From Thermocoleostomius sinensis A174 (GTDB lineage Bacteria; Cyanobacteriota; Cyanobacteriia; Elainellales; Elainellaceae), in NCBI RefSeq assembly GCF_026802175.1, contig NZ_CP113797.1, positions 3,883,026 through 3,947,025 of the forward strand: a stretch of DNA of 64,000 nucleotides, written 5' to 3'. Under the pieces are notes generated by a model. It was given only the letters and a program-made list of their open reading frames with translations. It had not been told where the DNA came from and did no database searches. The position numbers were made by a program, and so were the translations under genes. This document shows, one piece after another, positions 1 to 9,327 of this stretch. The stretch's first letter is position 1; each line of letters begins with the position of its first letter.

Positions 1-356
1 GGAGTCCAAATGGCTTGACTGGTGGGGCTAAGCGTAAAGTCATGCTGGAATCGGCTAACCTCTATGCCAGGGAGTAGGTACGCTTCTTGCTCTTGAATTA
101 GAATTTGACAGTTGAGAGTTTGCTGTATCTCCTTAACATTGGCGATCGCGGTGCGATGGGTCAAAAATAACCAACGGACGCCGTGCTGCTGCAAAAACGA
201 TCGATTGGGTTCGTCCCAGACTGGACAATCAATCAGGATATTTCCTAAGTTTTCTAAAATAAAGTAAGACGTGCCTCCCATTGTGTCGCGATTTGGGGGA
301 AAGGCAAATATTGTATTAAAAACGGGACGGGGGTTTTTGGGCGGAGTTTGCTGCAT
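1..356 (-). CDS. MBL-fold metallo-hydrolase-like protein (5' part, cut by window edge)
   Basis: Reading leftwards from an ATG at 356, an open frame of 118 residues runs off the window, so the C-terminus is missing. The segment 'GGTSYFILENLGNILIDCP' is the opening beta-strand pair of the metallo-beta-lactamase fold. Where the family normally carries the HxHxDH zinc motif, this protein has 'LTHRTAIANV', so only one of the expected histidines is present. Residues 1-25 ('MQQTPPKNPRPVFN..') precede the fold, which is why I prefer 356 over the internal ATG at 281. It is divergent from the site-2 protease gene, with about 200 bp between them. The substrate is unknown and the protein may not bind metal normally. 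Confidence 0.75.
   Translation of the reverse strand, partial: MQQTPPKNPRPVFNTIFAFPPNRDTMGGTSYFILENLGNILIDCPVWDEPNRSFLQQHGVRWLFLTHRTAIANVKEIQQTLNCQILIQEQEAYLLPGIEVSRFQHDFTLSPTSQAIWT
142..149. repeat. HIP1 octamer GCGATCGC (example of many)
   Basis: The perfect palindrome GCGATCGC lies here and also at 1731-1738, 8618-8625, 12449-12456 and many other places, inside and outside genes. HIP1 over-representation is an established hallmark of many cyanobacterial genomes. It is listed once as evidence of taxonomy, not as a functional site. Confidence 0.95.
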
Positions 357-560
357 TCGCGTGTATGAAGGCTTTCAGCGGACTGATTGAAGAGGGTATC
401 CTGGAGATCTACCCACTGTAGGTATGAGTGTGGTTTTTTATTAAGGGTTGTTTCTGGAAGGGCGGTTTGTCGAAGGATTGTTGATTGCTTCGCTGGCCGA
501 CTATGATTGACCGATTTGATGACGCTGGCCTGCTTAAAAAATTCTGTTGAGATTCACAGC

Positions 561-2072
561 ATGATTTGGTTCATTCTTCTGCTACTAGGAATCCTAACGT
601 ACTTCTCCTACTTCATCGTAGAACGAAGCGTGGCGCATATTACCAAGACTCCAGTTTGGGTGCTTTGGCTGGTTATGATGTTTCCTGCCTTTGTCTGGGC
701 AGGATGGATCGTTATCAATGGAGAGGCCCGCACGCCGATCGGACTGATTCTTGGCGCTATTCTGCTTAGTTCAACACTGTATTGGTTCCTAGTGCAGTGG
801 GGACGTGTACCACAGCCCAATTCAACCCAGTCTCAACCGAAGGACACGGAACAGAAACAAGACACTTTAAAAGCTTTAACTGCTGTGACTGAACGACAAC
901 CAAGCCCACGCCCAATTAACAAGGAAGAAGAAGCCAATCTGCAAAACTGTTTTCCTTGGTCGGTTTACTATCTACAAAATATTGAACACCGTCCCCAAGC
1001 ATTAATTTGCCGAGGTCAATTGCGAACATCGCCGGAGGTGGCGTACAACACGGTGCGAGACAACATTGAGTCGTATTTTCACGATCGCTTTCTGGTGGTG
1101 TTTCAGGAAGGATTGAATGGCAAACCATTTTTTGTGCTGGTTCCTAATCCTAGAGCCAAAACAAAAACAGCCGCCAACGATCGCTCCGTTCGCCCCGGCT
1201 TAGCGCTGGGATTGCTATTTGCCACGCTGGTAACGACCACGTTGGCAGGCGCTATGTTGCTCAATAGCAGTGATACTTCTCAATTGCCTAGCGATCTGCC
1301 GTCTTTGTTGGCGGGCTGGCCCTACGCCTTGGCGCTGATGACCGTGCTAGGCATCCATGAGCTTGGCCATTACTTAGCGGCTCGCTATTATCGGGTTCGT
1401 GCCACGTTGCCCTATTTCATTCCGGTGCCGCCAGCGGCCATCTTTCCATTCGGTACATTTGGCGCTTTTATTCAACTGCGATCGCCGATTCCTAACCGTA
1501 CAGCGTTGTTTGATGTCGGTATTGCTGGCCCCCTATCGGGCTTCATTGCCACAATTCCGGTGTTATGGTGGGGATTGGCCAACTCCGAGATTGTCGATCT
1601 CAGTGAGCAGTCGAGCATTCTCAACTTTGATTCCTTTCAACCAACGGCATCTCTGTTAATTGCCCTACTTAGTAAGATTGCCTTGGGCAGTGCTTTGACC
1701 AGTAACCATGCGCTCAATTTGCATCCAGTGGCGATCGCAGGCTGTTTGGGGCTAATTATTACAGCATTGAATTTAATGCCTGTGGGCCAATTAGATGGTG
1801 GGCACATTGTTCATGCCATGTTTGGGCAGCGAACAGGAGCCATGATTGGGCAAATTACTCGCCTATTAGTGCTGGCGCTGGCGCTGATTGTGCAGCGAGA
1901 GTTATTTCTGTGGGCAATTTTGCTGTTTTTTATGCCTGTGGTTGATGAACCTGCCCTTAACGATGTCAGCGAATTAGATAATGGTCGTGATTTTCTGGGT
2001 CTCTTGGCGCTAGGACTGTTGCTGATTATTATTTTGCCGCTTCCACAACTGTTGTCCCGGCTATTGTTTTAA
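561..2072 (+). CDS. Site-2 protease family (M50) membrane metalloprotease
   Basis: A predicted 503-residue intramembrane zinc protease of the M50/S2P class, which cleaves substrates inside the membrane in regulated proteolysis. Counting from the ATG at 561, hydrophobic segments occupy residues 1-25, 32-50 and 57-75. A soluble acidic/Gln-rich region follows, then the catalytic block with HELGH at residues 266-270 inside a membrane segment. The second S2P motif, N-x-x-P-x-x-x-L-D-G-G-H, lies at residues 404-415; D412 would be the third zinc ligand. All catalytic residues are present. The frame stays open to a TTG at 507, but ATG 561 begins right at the first membrane helix and is preferred. The substrate is unknown; no anti-sigma gene is adjacent. 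Confidence 0.88.
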   Translation: MIWFILLLLGILTYFSYFIVERSVAHITKTPVWVLWLVMMFPAFVWAGWIVINGEARTPIGLILGAILLSSTLYWFLVQWGRVPQPNSTQSQPKDTEQKQDTLKALTAVTERQPSPRPINKEEEANLQNCFPWSVYYLQNIEHRPQALICRGQLRTSPEVAYNTVRDNIESYFHDRFLVVFQEGLNGKPFFVLVPNPRAKTKTAANDRSVRPGLALGLLFATLVTTTLAGAMLLNSSDTSQLPSDLPSLLAGWPYALALMTVLGIHELGHYLAARYYRVRATLPYFIPVPPAAIFPFGTFGAFIQLRSPIPNRTALFDVGIAGPLSGFIATIPVLWWGLANSEIVDLSEQSSILNFDSFQPTASLLIALLSKIALGSALTSNHALNLHPVAIAGCLGLIITALNLMPVGQLDGGHIVHAMFGQRTGAMIGQITRLLVLALALIVQRELFLWAILLFFMPVVDEPALNDVSELDNGRDFLGLLALGLLLIIILPLPQLLSRLLF

Positions 2073-2209
2073 GGGATAGACTCGATTGAGTTGGTTGAGT
2101 TTTAGAACCTGTACGATCGTCACCAGCGCAAGGCTCTACAGCTAATCATCAAGTTTTGCTACATGACTCTTGATTCCCAAAATCCTGTCCTAGCATCATG
2201 GCAATCAGT

Positions 2210-2231
2210 TTAGAGACTTGTTAGAGACTTG
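2210..2231. repeat. Tandem duplication of 11 bp before a start codon
   Basis: TTAGAGACTTG occurs twice without a gap (2210-2220 and 2221-2231) and is followed by TTAGCG and the ATG at 2238. It lies exactly where the ribosome binding site of the downstream coiled-coil gene should be. It is one of several short perfect duplications in the window. Confidence 0.9.
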
Positions 2232-2237
2232 TTAGCG

Positions 2238-2849
2238 ATGACTCAAGACGTTCGGCCATGGCTCAATGAAATTCAAGGCTTGCAGGAGAAATTAGCGGCA
2301 GCACATCAAGAACGCGACGAAGCGTACGCCAGTGCGGCGAATTGGCGACGTTTGTATGAATGTGAAGCGAATCAGCGGCGCGCTGACACAACCCTAGCAC
2401 AGCAAACAATCGACGCACTCAAAATGCAACTTCAACAGATGCAAACCCTTCCGCCCGAAACCGAGACGGATAATGCAATGCTCCTGAAACAGTTGCAACA
2501 GGAGCTTGAACAATTACAGCATCCAGAAGAGCTAAAAGCTGCTCTGTTAAAGGCGCTGTTGGAATGCGATCGCATGGCGCGGCGGTTGCAAGCAGAACAA
2601 ATGGCCCACGCCAAAACACGAAAAACCCTAACAGCCGCCCTCGGCGATACGGTACAAATGCTGAGTAAAGAGCGATCGGGGCGCCAATCCCAGCTATCCT
2701 CTAGGAACCTGTCATCCAGGGCTGCTTCAAAATCAGCAACTGAGACAAGTGAGGGAATGACCACCGTTGCCATTTCATCAGTGTCCTCCGTAACCACAAC
2801 GGCTGAAACTACTAAAATCCCATTGCTTGAGCTACCGCCGCTCGAGTAG
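2238..2849 (+). CDS. Coiled-coil hypothetical protein
   Basis: A 203-residue protein of unknown function. Residues 1-150 are highly charged and rich in Gln, Leu, Glu and Ala in a heptad-like pattern, predicting a long coiled coil. The C-terminal 50 residues are Ser/Thr-rich and probably disordered. There is no signal peptide and no membrane segment. The frame can extend to a TTG at 2229, but ATG 2238 is the more natural start. Its 3' end overlaps the 3' end of the convergent threonine synthase gene by 38 bp. I recognise no family. Confidence 0.7.
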   Translation: MTQDVRPWLNEIQGLQEKLAAAHQERDEAYASAANWRRLYECEANQRRADTTLAQQTIDALKMQLQQMQTLPPETETDNAMLLKQLQQELEQLQHPEELKAALLKALLECDRMARRLQAEQMAHAKTRKTLTAALGDTVQMLSKERSGRQSQLSSRNLSSRAASKSATETSEGMTTVAISSVSSVTTTAETTKIPLLELPPLE

Positions 2850-3927
2850 GTTCAATGCCGGTTTTGAACTGGTTATTGCCATGTTTGATGGCAGTATCTG
2901 GGTCTTTTAGCCCATTGCCAGTCAACACACAGACGATCTTAGCGTGGGCCGGCACTTGGTCTTTAACTTTCAATAAACCTGCTACCGAAGCCGCGCTGGC
3001 TGGTTCACAGAAAATACCTTCTTGAGATGCCAACAGTCGATAAGCCTCTAAAATTTCCTCATCGGTGACAGCATTAAATTGTCCTTGGCTAGCGTCTTTG
3101 ACAGCCATAGCCTTTTGCCAACTAGCGGGATTGCCAATACGAATAGCTGTGGCCAAGGTTTCGGGATGGTCGATCGGCACTCCTGTCACCAACGGAGAAG
3201 CTCCAGCCGCCTGAAACCCCATCATTCGGGGTAATTGACGGCAACGTCCTTCCTGGTGATACTGGCAGAAGCCCATCCAATAGGCCGTGATATTTCCAGC
3301 ATTTCCAACAGGAATACAGAGCCAATCGGGGGCATCACCCATTATATCGACGATCTCAAAGGCGGCGGTTTTCTGTCCTTCTAAGCGATAGGGATTGACC
3401 GAATTCACTAGCGTCACTGGGTAATGCTCTGCCATTTCGCGCACAATGCTGAGGGCACAATCGAAATTTCCCTGAATGGCCAATACTTCTGCACCATACA
3501 GTAGGGCTTGTGCTAGTTTACCCAACGCCACATAGCCATCGGGAATTAACACATAAGCCCGCATTCCCGCCCGCCGAGCATAGGCGGCGGCAGCAGCCGA
3601 AGTATTCCCCGTGCTAGCGCAAATTACTACCTCGGCCCCGTCTTCTTTCGCCTTCGAGACCGCCATTGTCATACCTCGATCCTTGAAACTGCCCGTGGGG
3701 TTAAGTCCGTCGTATTTCACCCACACCTGCACTTGTTTGCCAATCTGCGCAGCAAGAGCAGGGGCTGGAATCAGCGGCGTGTTGCCTTCTAATAACGTGA
3801 CAACCGGGGTCCGATCGCTGACGGGCAAATACGATCGATACGTTTCAATCAAACCTTGCCAGCCGTTCTGGGGTGGAATTGCTGCTATCGGAGAATTAAT
3901 CGATGTAGTCGATGAAATCGGAATCAC
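2812..3927 (-). CDS. thrC: Threonine synthase
   Basis: Converts O-phosphohomoserine to threonine, the last step of threonine biosynthesis, using pyridoxal phosphate in the cytoplasm. The 371-residue protein carries the PLP-lysine motif '[11 protein letters not shown]', with the Schiff-base lysine at about K82. It also has the glycine-rich phosphate loop '[13 protein letters not shown]' and a C-terminal '[11 protein letters not shown]', all typical of the short bacterial threonine synthases. Translation begins at a GTG (3925-3927); the first 20 residues are Ser/Pro-rich and variable. The gene is transcribed alone and its 3' end overlaps the convergent coiled-coil gene by 38 bp. No neighbouring hom or thrB is seen. 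Confidence 0.95.
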   Translation of the reverse strand: MIPISSTTSINSPIAAIPPQNGWQGLIETYRSYLPVSDRTPVVTLLEGNTPLIPAPALAAQIGKQVQVWVKYDGLNPTGSFKDRGMTMAVSKAKEDGAEVVICASTGNTSAAAAAYARRAGMRAYVLIPDGYVALGKLAQALLYGAEVLAIQGNFDCALSIVREMAEHYPVTLVNSVNPYRLEGQKTAAFEIVDIMGDAPDWLCIPVGNAGNITAYWMGFCQYHQEGRCRQLPRMMGFQAAGASPLVTGVPIDHPETLATAIRIGNPASWQKAMAVKDASQGQFNAVTDEEILEAYRLLASQEGIFCEPASAASVAGLLKVKDQVPAHAKIVCVLTGNGLKDPDTAIKHGNNQFKTGIEPTRAAVAQAMGF

Positions 3928-4015
3928 AATGATGCTCTAGAAATAATGAAAATATTCAGCAGTAGCCTTTGAGATCCAAATTAAAATCATTCGGCTTTCT
4001 CAGTGTATCCTGAGG

Positions 4016-4948
4016 CTACTCTTCTAAAACCAACAGGGCCGATTTCACCGGACGCTCTATACGAGTTCCGCTTTCAGCAACTTTGCCGTAATGAATTTGT
4101 CCAGCATAGAACAGCGACGACGAACTGCCACCGTCTAGGTTTAGCGCTTTGACCGCACCCAAGGTCGCCATGAATTCGGCTAGGGCGGGCAGCGACAGTC
4201 CAGAACCGATCGGTGTATCTGGTGTCTGTGCCGCCATCACGAGAACCACATCACCTGTGGAGGTGATACCGACAGCGGTTCTAGCATTGGGTTGAGCACT
4301 GCCCAAAGCATCCCGCACGAGTTCCCCATCCGCATAGTCAGCAAACGCTTCTTCCACAAGTCGCAAGGTTGGCAACAACTGTGGTCCTCCTCCGAGAGCA
4401 CTGACCAATTGACAGGAACTTGGAATAACCGCGTCGTGGGGCGCGATATCATACTGCACCGCTTGACCACACTGATATTGTCGAAATTCCGATCGCCGAA
4501 AGATTCGATCGAGATAGGGAGTCAGATCAGGGTTGCCAACAAGTCGTTCATTCAGACGCGGATCAGCAACTACCTCGCCCTGTAACACGACATAAGAAGT
4601 CGTTTGTTGATTCACTGGGTCAAAAAAACCGCCGTTAACCGCTGCGATCGCCCCAGTTGACTCGACAAACTCCGCGAGAGAAGCCGTTGTGTCAGCCACG
4701 GCTGGGTACAAAATCAACGGCGCATCTGCCGCCACTTGCAGTACATGCACCAAGCTTTGCTCGATTGTATACTGGCGATAGGCTAGCCCAGTCGAGAATG
4801 TGACTGACTCTGCCTTTGATGAAACTGCTTGCAAAGGCACTACTGCTGGTGTCAACTGCTGAGTCGGGGGCGTTCTGATGCTACAGGCATAGCATAGCCA
4901 CAACGCTAACCCAAACAGCCACAGGGATCGACGACGAGACTTCACCAC
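4016..4948 (-). CDS. Phosphodiester glycosidase (NAGPA-like) domain protein, exported
   Basis: A 310-residue protein with a positively charged N-terminus and a hydrophobic stretch ending 'LCYAC' near residue 22. This could be a weak lipobox or an ordinary signal peptide. The rest matches the phosphodiester glycosidase (DUF2233/NAGPA) fold. Visible landmarks are 'AAVNGGFFDP', 'RTAVGI' and 'ALNLDGGSSSSL', the three conserved blocks of the family. Members are related to the enzyme that uncovers mannose-6-phosphate, and bacterial ones are thought to act on cell-envelope sugars; the substrate here is unknown. It lies just downstream of a small membrane-protein gene on the same strand (8 bp gap), so the two are probably co-transcribed. 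Confidence 0.85.
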   Translation of the reverse strand: MVKSRRRSLWLFGLALWLCYACSIRTPPTQQLTPAVVPLQAVSSKAESVTFSTGLAYRQYTIEQSLVHVLQVAADAPLILYPAVADTTASLAEFVESTGAIAAVNGGFFDPVNQQTTSYVVLQGEVVADPRLNERLVGNPDLTPYLDRIFRRSEFRQYQCGQAVQYDIAPHDAVIPSSCQLVSALGGGPQLLPTLRLVEEAFADYADGELVRDALGSAQPNARTAVGITSTGDVVLVMAAQTPDTPIGSGLSLPALAEFMATLGAVKALNLDGGSSSSLFYAGQIHYGKVAESGTRIERPVKSALLVLEE

Positions 4949-4956
4949 TTGTCTGC

Positions 4957-5334
4957 CTAACCGAACGAATCCAAATCCAGTGCTTTAGAACCCCCTTGCT
5001 CTAGTTGCACCAGAATTTTACCCAATTGCGACCAAACGAGTAGCCCAGTTCCAATTGTGAGAGGAAGTGCGATCGCATACGCCAAATTGGTAGGAAAGCC
5101 AAAGATTTGTACACCCGACGCCAAGAACACACAGACACCGATACAAATTCCTAGATAGGGCAACCGCAATGCCGCTCCTTGCAGTGTGGCCAGCGTGCGG
5201 GTCGATCGCTCATTCGACCATTTTTGAACGCCCTGTTTCAGCGTGGCATCAAAGGCAACCCCCGACGTAATTCCTACCAACAATCCAGCAATCAATAGCA
5301 CATAGGGTGGCTCTGGAAAATAATAATAAGGCAC
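4957..5334 (-). CDS. Conserved cyanobacterial membrane protein
   Basis: About 125 residues from a GTG start at 5332-5334, with three hydrophobic segments. The N-terminal 'PYYYFPEPPYVLLIAGLL' is followed by 'GVAFDATLKQGVQKWSNER', a pattern I associate with an uncharacterised cyanobacterial membrane family. The frame stays open to 5490, but that upstream stretch is low-complexity Phe/Ser/Leu sequence translated from a purine-rich intergenic region and is unlikely to be coding. The gap to the next gene on the same strand is 8 bp, suggesting an operon with the glycosidase-like gene. Function unknown. Confidence 0.7.
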   Translation of the reverse strand: MPYYYFPEPPYVLLIAGLLVGITSGVAFDATLKQGVQKWSNERSTRTLATLQGAALRLPYLGICIGVCVFLASGVQIFGFPTNLAYAIALPLTIGTGLLVWSQLGKILVQLEQGGSKALDLDSFG

Positions 5335-5533
5335 TCGCAGGCTCCTTGATGGATAAGGGACGGATAAAGGGTGAGAGTAAAAAACAATGAAAGAAAGAAT
5401 AAAGCAATAAAAGAAAGGGCAGCGGATCAAAAGCGATGGTGGGTCGATGAGTGAGTAAGCGAAAAAAGTTTCTAGCCTTTCGCCTGACATTCTTTCGCTT
5501 TTTCTTCAACCTCCAATCTTCAACCTCTAGCGA

Positions 5534-7282
5534 CTACTCCTCGCGGAATGGCATAAATGCTGATACTGGGGGGATCAGAGTAGAGGTCTGCTCATTCGAG
5601 AAACCCGCCAACGCTCCTATAGCCACACTGAACAGACGACCCGGTCTAATGTCGTCTTTGATCAGGTTCCACAAACGCCGGACCTCTTCGGTATGAAGCC
5701 GATCGTCCTCAACCAAAGCCAGAATTAGCTGACGCCGCAGGTATTGCCCTTCTTCTGATAACAGGTATTGTAAGCCGAGTTGGGCTGTTGGCAAAATATC
5801 GAAGTTTGTATCGGTACGAGCGATCGCAATCAGGTTCTCTAACCGCTCCCACTGAAACTTACCATCTTTAAACAGCACTTCCAACAATCGCCGCCGCAAC
5901 TCTGCCGACTCACTGGTTAACAATCGCCGCGCGATATAGGGATAAGCAATGTCAATAATCTTAAATTCAGGGTTGAGGCTCAGCGCCAGTCCTTCCTGAG
6001 TAATTAGCGAACGAATAATCAGCGCAAATTTAGCAGGCAGACGGAACGGGTATTCATACATCAATTCAGCGAACTGATCGGTGATCGTTTTGAAATTGAA
6101 GTCCTTAACGCTTTCTCCCATCGCATTGCCCAGCACTGACTCTAATGCTGGAACGATCGGCGTAATGTCAGTATCGGGGGTCAAAAAGCCAAGCTTGACA
6201 AAGTCGTGAGCCAGTGCCTCATATTCTTTGTTAATGAGATGAACTACTGAATCTACAAGAGTTTCCTTAGTCTCCTGGCTGAGTTGATCCATCATGCCAA
6301 AATCGATGAACGCCATCTGCCCATTCGGTGTGGCAAACAGATTGCCCGGATGCGGATCGGCATGGAAAAAACCAAACTCTAGAAGCTGCCGTAGTCCAGA
6401 GGTAACGCCAATTTCAATTAAACGATCGGTATCTAGATTAGATTCTCGAACTTTGGTTGTGTCTGTCAGCTTAAAGCCATCAATCCATTCCAAAGTCAGC
6501 ACCCGTCGGCTGCTGTAGCGCCAGTAGATGTCTGGAACCTTGACAGTCGCATCGGCTTGAAAATTTGCGGCAAACTTTTCAGCGTTGCGCCCTTCGTTGA
6601 TGTAGTCAATCTCCTCAAATAATTTGGTGCCAAACTCATCAACAATCAGTGTCAAATCGTGCCCTAAGTTCAGCGGTAGCCACGGTCCCAACCATCTAGC
6701 CGCCCACCGCATCAGGTATAGATCCAGCGTCAGGGTTGGCAGTAAATTAGGGCGTTGCACCTTCACTGCTACTGCTTCTCCAGTATGCAGCTTAGCGCGG
6801 TACACTTGCCCCAAGCTTGCAGCCGCAATTGGTTCAGCAGAAATTTGACGATATACTTCCTCAATACTGCGATCGAGTTCTCGTTCAATAATGCTAAAAG
6901 CTAAAGGCGATGGAAACGGGGGCAACTGATCTTGTAACTTGGTCAATTCATCTAGGAAATCTTTTCTAACCAAGTCGGGGCGGGTAGAGAGTGCCTGACC
7001 GACCTTAATAAAGGTTGGACCCAGCCGGGTTAGAATCTGCCGCAGTTGAATCGCCCGCGTTGACCGATTCCTTTCAACCTGGTTGAACCACTCATCTTTC
7101 TTTAAGCCAACCAAAAATCCTGTAAATTGCCAAATGATATTGAGGGTACGCCACAGCGCTCTCCAAGGATGGCGACGATAGTAGCGATCGATGGTTTCCC
7201 AATCGTAGCGTCGCATCTGACCAAACTGATCTTGACTCACGTCGTTATCTGCCTCTCTAACCGGGATTAAATCGTCATGCAT
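5534..7282 (-). CDS. ABC1/UbiB (AarF) family atypical kinase
   Basis: A 582-residue member of the UbiB/ADCK protein-kinase-like family, linked in bacteria and plastids to quinone and prenyl-lipid metabolism. From ATG 7282 it shows the family-specific motif 'FIKVGQALSTRPD' (about residues 91-103) and the Ala-rich nucleotide loop 'AAASLGQVYRA' (about 153-163). It also has the ATP-anchoring lysine in 'AVAVKVQRP' (about K174), the catalytic-loop equivalent 'HADPHPGNL' and the metal-binding 'IDFGMM'. All motifs are intact. Hydrophobic stretches near the C-terminus are weak. An in-frame TTG at 7291 is a less likely start. Cyanobacteria usually have several paralogues; which one this is cannot be told. 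Confidence 0.9.
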   Translation of the reverse strand: MHDDLIPVREADNDVSQDQFGQMRRYDWETIDRYYRRHPWRALWRTLNIIWQFTGFLVGLKKDEWFNQVERNRSTRAIQLRQILTRLGPTFIKVGQALSTRPDLVRKDFLDELTKLQDQLPPFPSPLAFSIIERELDRSIEEVYRQISAEPIAAASLGQVYRAKLHTGEAVAVKVQRPNLLPTLTLDLYLMRWAARWLGPWLPLNLGHDLTLIVDEFGTKLFEEIDYINEGRNAEKFAANFQADATVKVPDIYWRYSSRRVLTLEWIDGFKLTDTTKVRESNLDTDRLIEIGVTSGLRQLLEFGFFHADPHPGNLFATPNGQMAFIDFGMMDQLSQETKETLVDSVVHLINKEYEALAHDFVKLGFLTPDTDITPIVPALESVLGNAMGESVKDFNFKTITDQFAELMYEYPFRLPAKFALIIRSLITQEGLALSLNPEFKIIDIAYPYIARRLLTSESAELRRRLLEVLFKDGKFQWERLENLIAIARTDTNFDILPTAQLGLQYLLSEEGQYLRRQLILALVEDDRLHTEEVRRLWNLIKDDIRPGRLFSVAIGALAGFSNEQTSTLIPPVSAFMPFREE

Positions 7283-7635
7283 AGCGTGCAATACCGAGCT
7301 TACCCCTCGTTATTTTGCTCCAGGGTGGGCATGTTACCGCTCAGACTTTATACCAAGCAAGTACAGCTTTCTGGAGACAAAGTCCGGGCAAGTCTATACC
7401 GGCTTCAGATTTGACCCCGCTAAATTGCCCGTTTTTCAGAAGGTTAACTCTAGTATAAGAAAATACAAGTTTTTACTGCTCAAACCATAGATAGAGTTAA
7501 CTTTTACATCAATTCTGTTTGAAATCTTGATGTATTGTTTGTCATGATCCCATAAAACTATAGACTTTAACTAAGTTTCAATACCAGGAAATCTTCAACC
7601 CCTTTTATGAATAAATATTAAAATAATTGAAGCTT
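7283..7635. other. Gene-free stretch upstream of the UbiB-family gene
   Basis: No credible ORF. The sequence is AT-rich between 7440 and 7635. It holds a perfect 8-bp inverted repeat, TACATCAA (7505-7512) and TTGATGTA (7527-7534), spaced by 14 bases, which could be an operator for the leftward UbiB-family gene or a weak transcript end for the DUF1643 gene's far side. No clear terminator or riboswitch was seen. Confidence 0.6.
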
Positions 7636-8205
7636 TCATGAGCAAAATGACGTTTTATTGCAAAAATCTGGGATGCTCAGCGGAAATGGCGATAGTTGAG
7701 TGTTTCGTCGCAGATAAAGCGGATGTCGAGGTTGTCCGTTCTGCGTCACGCCCAGACAGTAGAGTGGTGGAACAACACAGTGGTTGGCACGGTGATGAGT
7801 CAACAGTTGCAGCACTGATCGATCGCGTTGATATAGGCTACCGCCCTTTCCCCACGCCAGGATGACTCGATCGGCTCGAGAAATAGCTCCTATCAAATGC
7901 CGATCGCACTCTACCCCCACTGGATCAGTCACCTGTTGAAGTTGACGGGGATGGGTTGCCATTCGCGCAAATAAGTTGACAACTTCTAAAGATCCATAAC
8001 CCCAGCTTTGGGCAAAGCTAATACAGCGGCGAATCGTAGGGTCATTGGTATGAGCGTCGGCAGTGCTTGGGTTCAGCATCACAAAGGCGAGGCGAGGAGC
8101 CGCAAGTTCCCAGGTTCGCCACAGCAAGTAGCGATACCGATGATCTTGATCAAAGATTGCTCCCCCCTGAATGTCTTGATTCTGTATAACCTGGCTTTTC
8201 AGCAT
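7636..8205 (-). CDS. DUF1643 domain-containing protein
   Basis: A 189-residue soluble protein. The block 'VMLNPSTADAHTNDPTIRRC' followed by 'ISFAQSWGYGSLEVVNLFA' is the signature of DUF1643, a widespread family of unknown function. A later segment 'VILAWGKGG' is also typical. The C-terminal 25 residues are unrelated to the family core and rich in Ser/Cys/Phe. It is divergent from vipp1, with about 265 bp between the two starts. No partner gene suggests its role. Confidence 0.85.
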   Translation of the reverse strand: MLKSQVIQNQDIQGGAIFDQDHRYRYLLWRTWELAAPRLAFVMLNPSTADAHTNDPTIRRCISFAQSWGYGSLEVVNLFARMATHPRQLQQVTDPVGVECDRHLIGAISRADRVILAWGKGGSLYQRDRSVLQLLTHHRANHCVVPPLYCLGVTQNGQPRHPLYLRRNTQLSPFPLSIPDFCNKTSFCS

Positions 8206-8470
8206 CGATTGTCGGCATCTAGGAGAAAGACCAATTTTGTACCTGCTTATGTACTATGCCAACTTATGACCAACTCTGAACCGATCTCATGAACCGATTC
8301 GATCGGGGCTGTTGGCAATTGCATTCATTCGTAGAATACAAGTAATTGGTAGATACAAAAACCGGGTTGTCTCTATCCTGCGTGCCCATTAGGTAGACTA
8401 GTAGAAACGCTTTAGAACGCCCAAAAATCTTGAGCTTCCCCTCGTACACCCCAAGAAGGAAAAGAGAGTC

Positions 8471-9235
8471 ATGGGACTATTTGACCGTGTGAGCCGAGTT
8501 GTTCGGTCTAACCTGAATGCTGCTGTCAGTTCTGCCGAAGATCCTGAAAAAATCTTGGATCAGGCCATCATTGACATGCAGGAAGATTTGGTACAGTTGC
8601 GTCAAGCCGTTGCTACTGCGATCGCTAGCCAAAAGCGGGTACAACAGCAGTACATGCAGGCTCAATCTGAAGCTGATAACTGGCAACGTCGTGCCCAACT
8701 AGCCCTGCAAAAAGGCGACGAGAACTTAGCTCGGGAAGCCCTAAACCGCAAGAAAGTCCAAGCGGAAACAGCAACTGCGCTTAAGACTCAGTTTGATCAA
8801 CAATCCGCTACTGTCGATACGTTGAAGCGGAATTTGATTGCCTTAGAAGGCAAAATTTCAGAGGCGAAAACCAAAAAAGACATGCTCAAGGCTAGAGCGC
8901 AAGCGGCCAAAGCCAACGAGCAACTGCAACGCACCGTGGGCAACTTGGGCACCAGTACTGCCATGTCCGCCTTTGAGCGTATGGAAGAAAAGGTGATGCA
9001 AATGGAAGCTCGATCGCAAGCTGCTGCTGAGTTAGCTGGGGCTGATTTGGAAAGTCAGTTTGCTCAATTGGAGGCAGGGGGCGATGTTGATGCCGAATTG
9101 GCTGCTATGAAGGCGCAACTGTTGGGTGGATCGGCTGCCGATCAAGCTCAACTCCCGTCTGAAACTGCTGCTCCTAAGGATGCTTCAGTCGATGCAGAAC
9201 TCGAAGCCCTCAAGCGACAACTCGATCAGCTATAG
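8471..9235 (+). CDS. vipp1: VIPP1/PspA/IM30 family membrane-remodelling protein
   Basis: An ESCRT-III-like protein needed for thylakoid biogenesis and membrane protection; it forms large rings and rods on membranes. The 254 residues begin 'MGLFDRVSRVVRSNLNAAVS', the amphipathic membrane-binding helix. Long charged coiled-coil helices follow to about residue 215. A linker then leads to a C-terminal helix 'DAELEALKRQLDQL'. That extra C-terminal helix distinguishes VIPP1 of cyanobacteria and chloroplasts from bacterial PspA. The start ATG has 'AAGGAAAAG' upstream. It appears to be monocistronic: a hairpin follows 60 bp after the stop. No pspBC or pspF genes are nearby, as usual in cyanobacteria. 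Confidence 0.95.
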   Translation: MGLFDRVSRVVRSNLNAAVSSAEDPEKILDQAIIDMQEDLVQLRQAVATAIASQKRVQQQYMQAQSEADNWQRRAQLALQKGDENLAREALNRKKVQAETATALKTQFDQQSATVDTLKRNLIALEGKISEAKTKKDMLKARAQAAKANEQLQRTVGNLGTSTAMSAFERMEEKVMQMEARSQAAAELAGADLESQFAQLEAGGDVDAELAAMKAQLLGGSAADQAQLPSETAAPKDASVDAELEALKRQLDQL

Positions 9236-9295
9236 GCGGCTAACGTAGATGGGTTGACCTCAAACTCCTCAATCAACGAACGGCGCTTAAAGCAG

Positions 9296-9315
9296 GGGTG
9301 AGCATTGACTCACCC
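9296..9315 (+). terminator. Hairpin after vipp1, shared with 63655-63677
   Basis: GGGTGAG (9296-9302) pairs perfectly with CTCACCC (9309-9315) across a six-base loop. There is no U-run, so termination is inferred from position only. A near-copy lies after the DUF3181 gene at 63655-63677, marking it as a dispersed hairpin repeat. Confidence 0.5.
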
Positions 9316-9327
9316 TATGGCACGGAC

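Noticed and set aside
5335-5490. N-terminal extension of the small membrane protein to 5490
   Set aside because: The added 52 residues are low-complexity Phe/Ser/Leu from purine-rich DNA, while the recognisable family start is at the GTG at 5334.
8264-8449. Minus-strand 61-codon frame between the DUF1643 gene and vipp1
   Set aside because: It sits in the divergent promoter region and its product is not protein-like in pattern.
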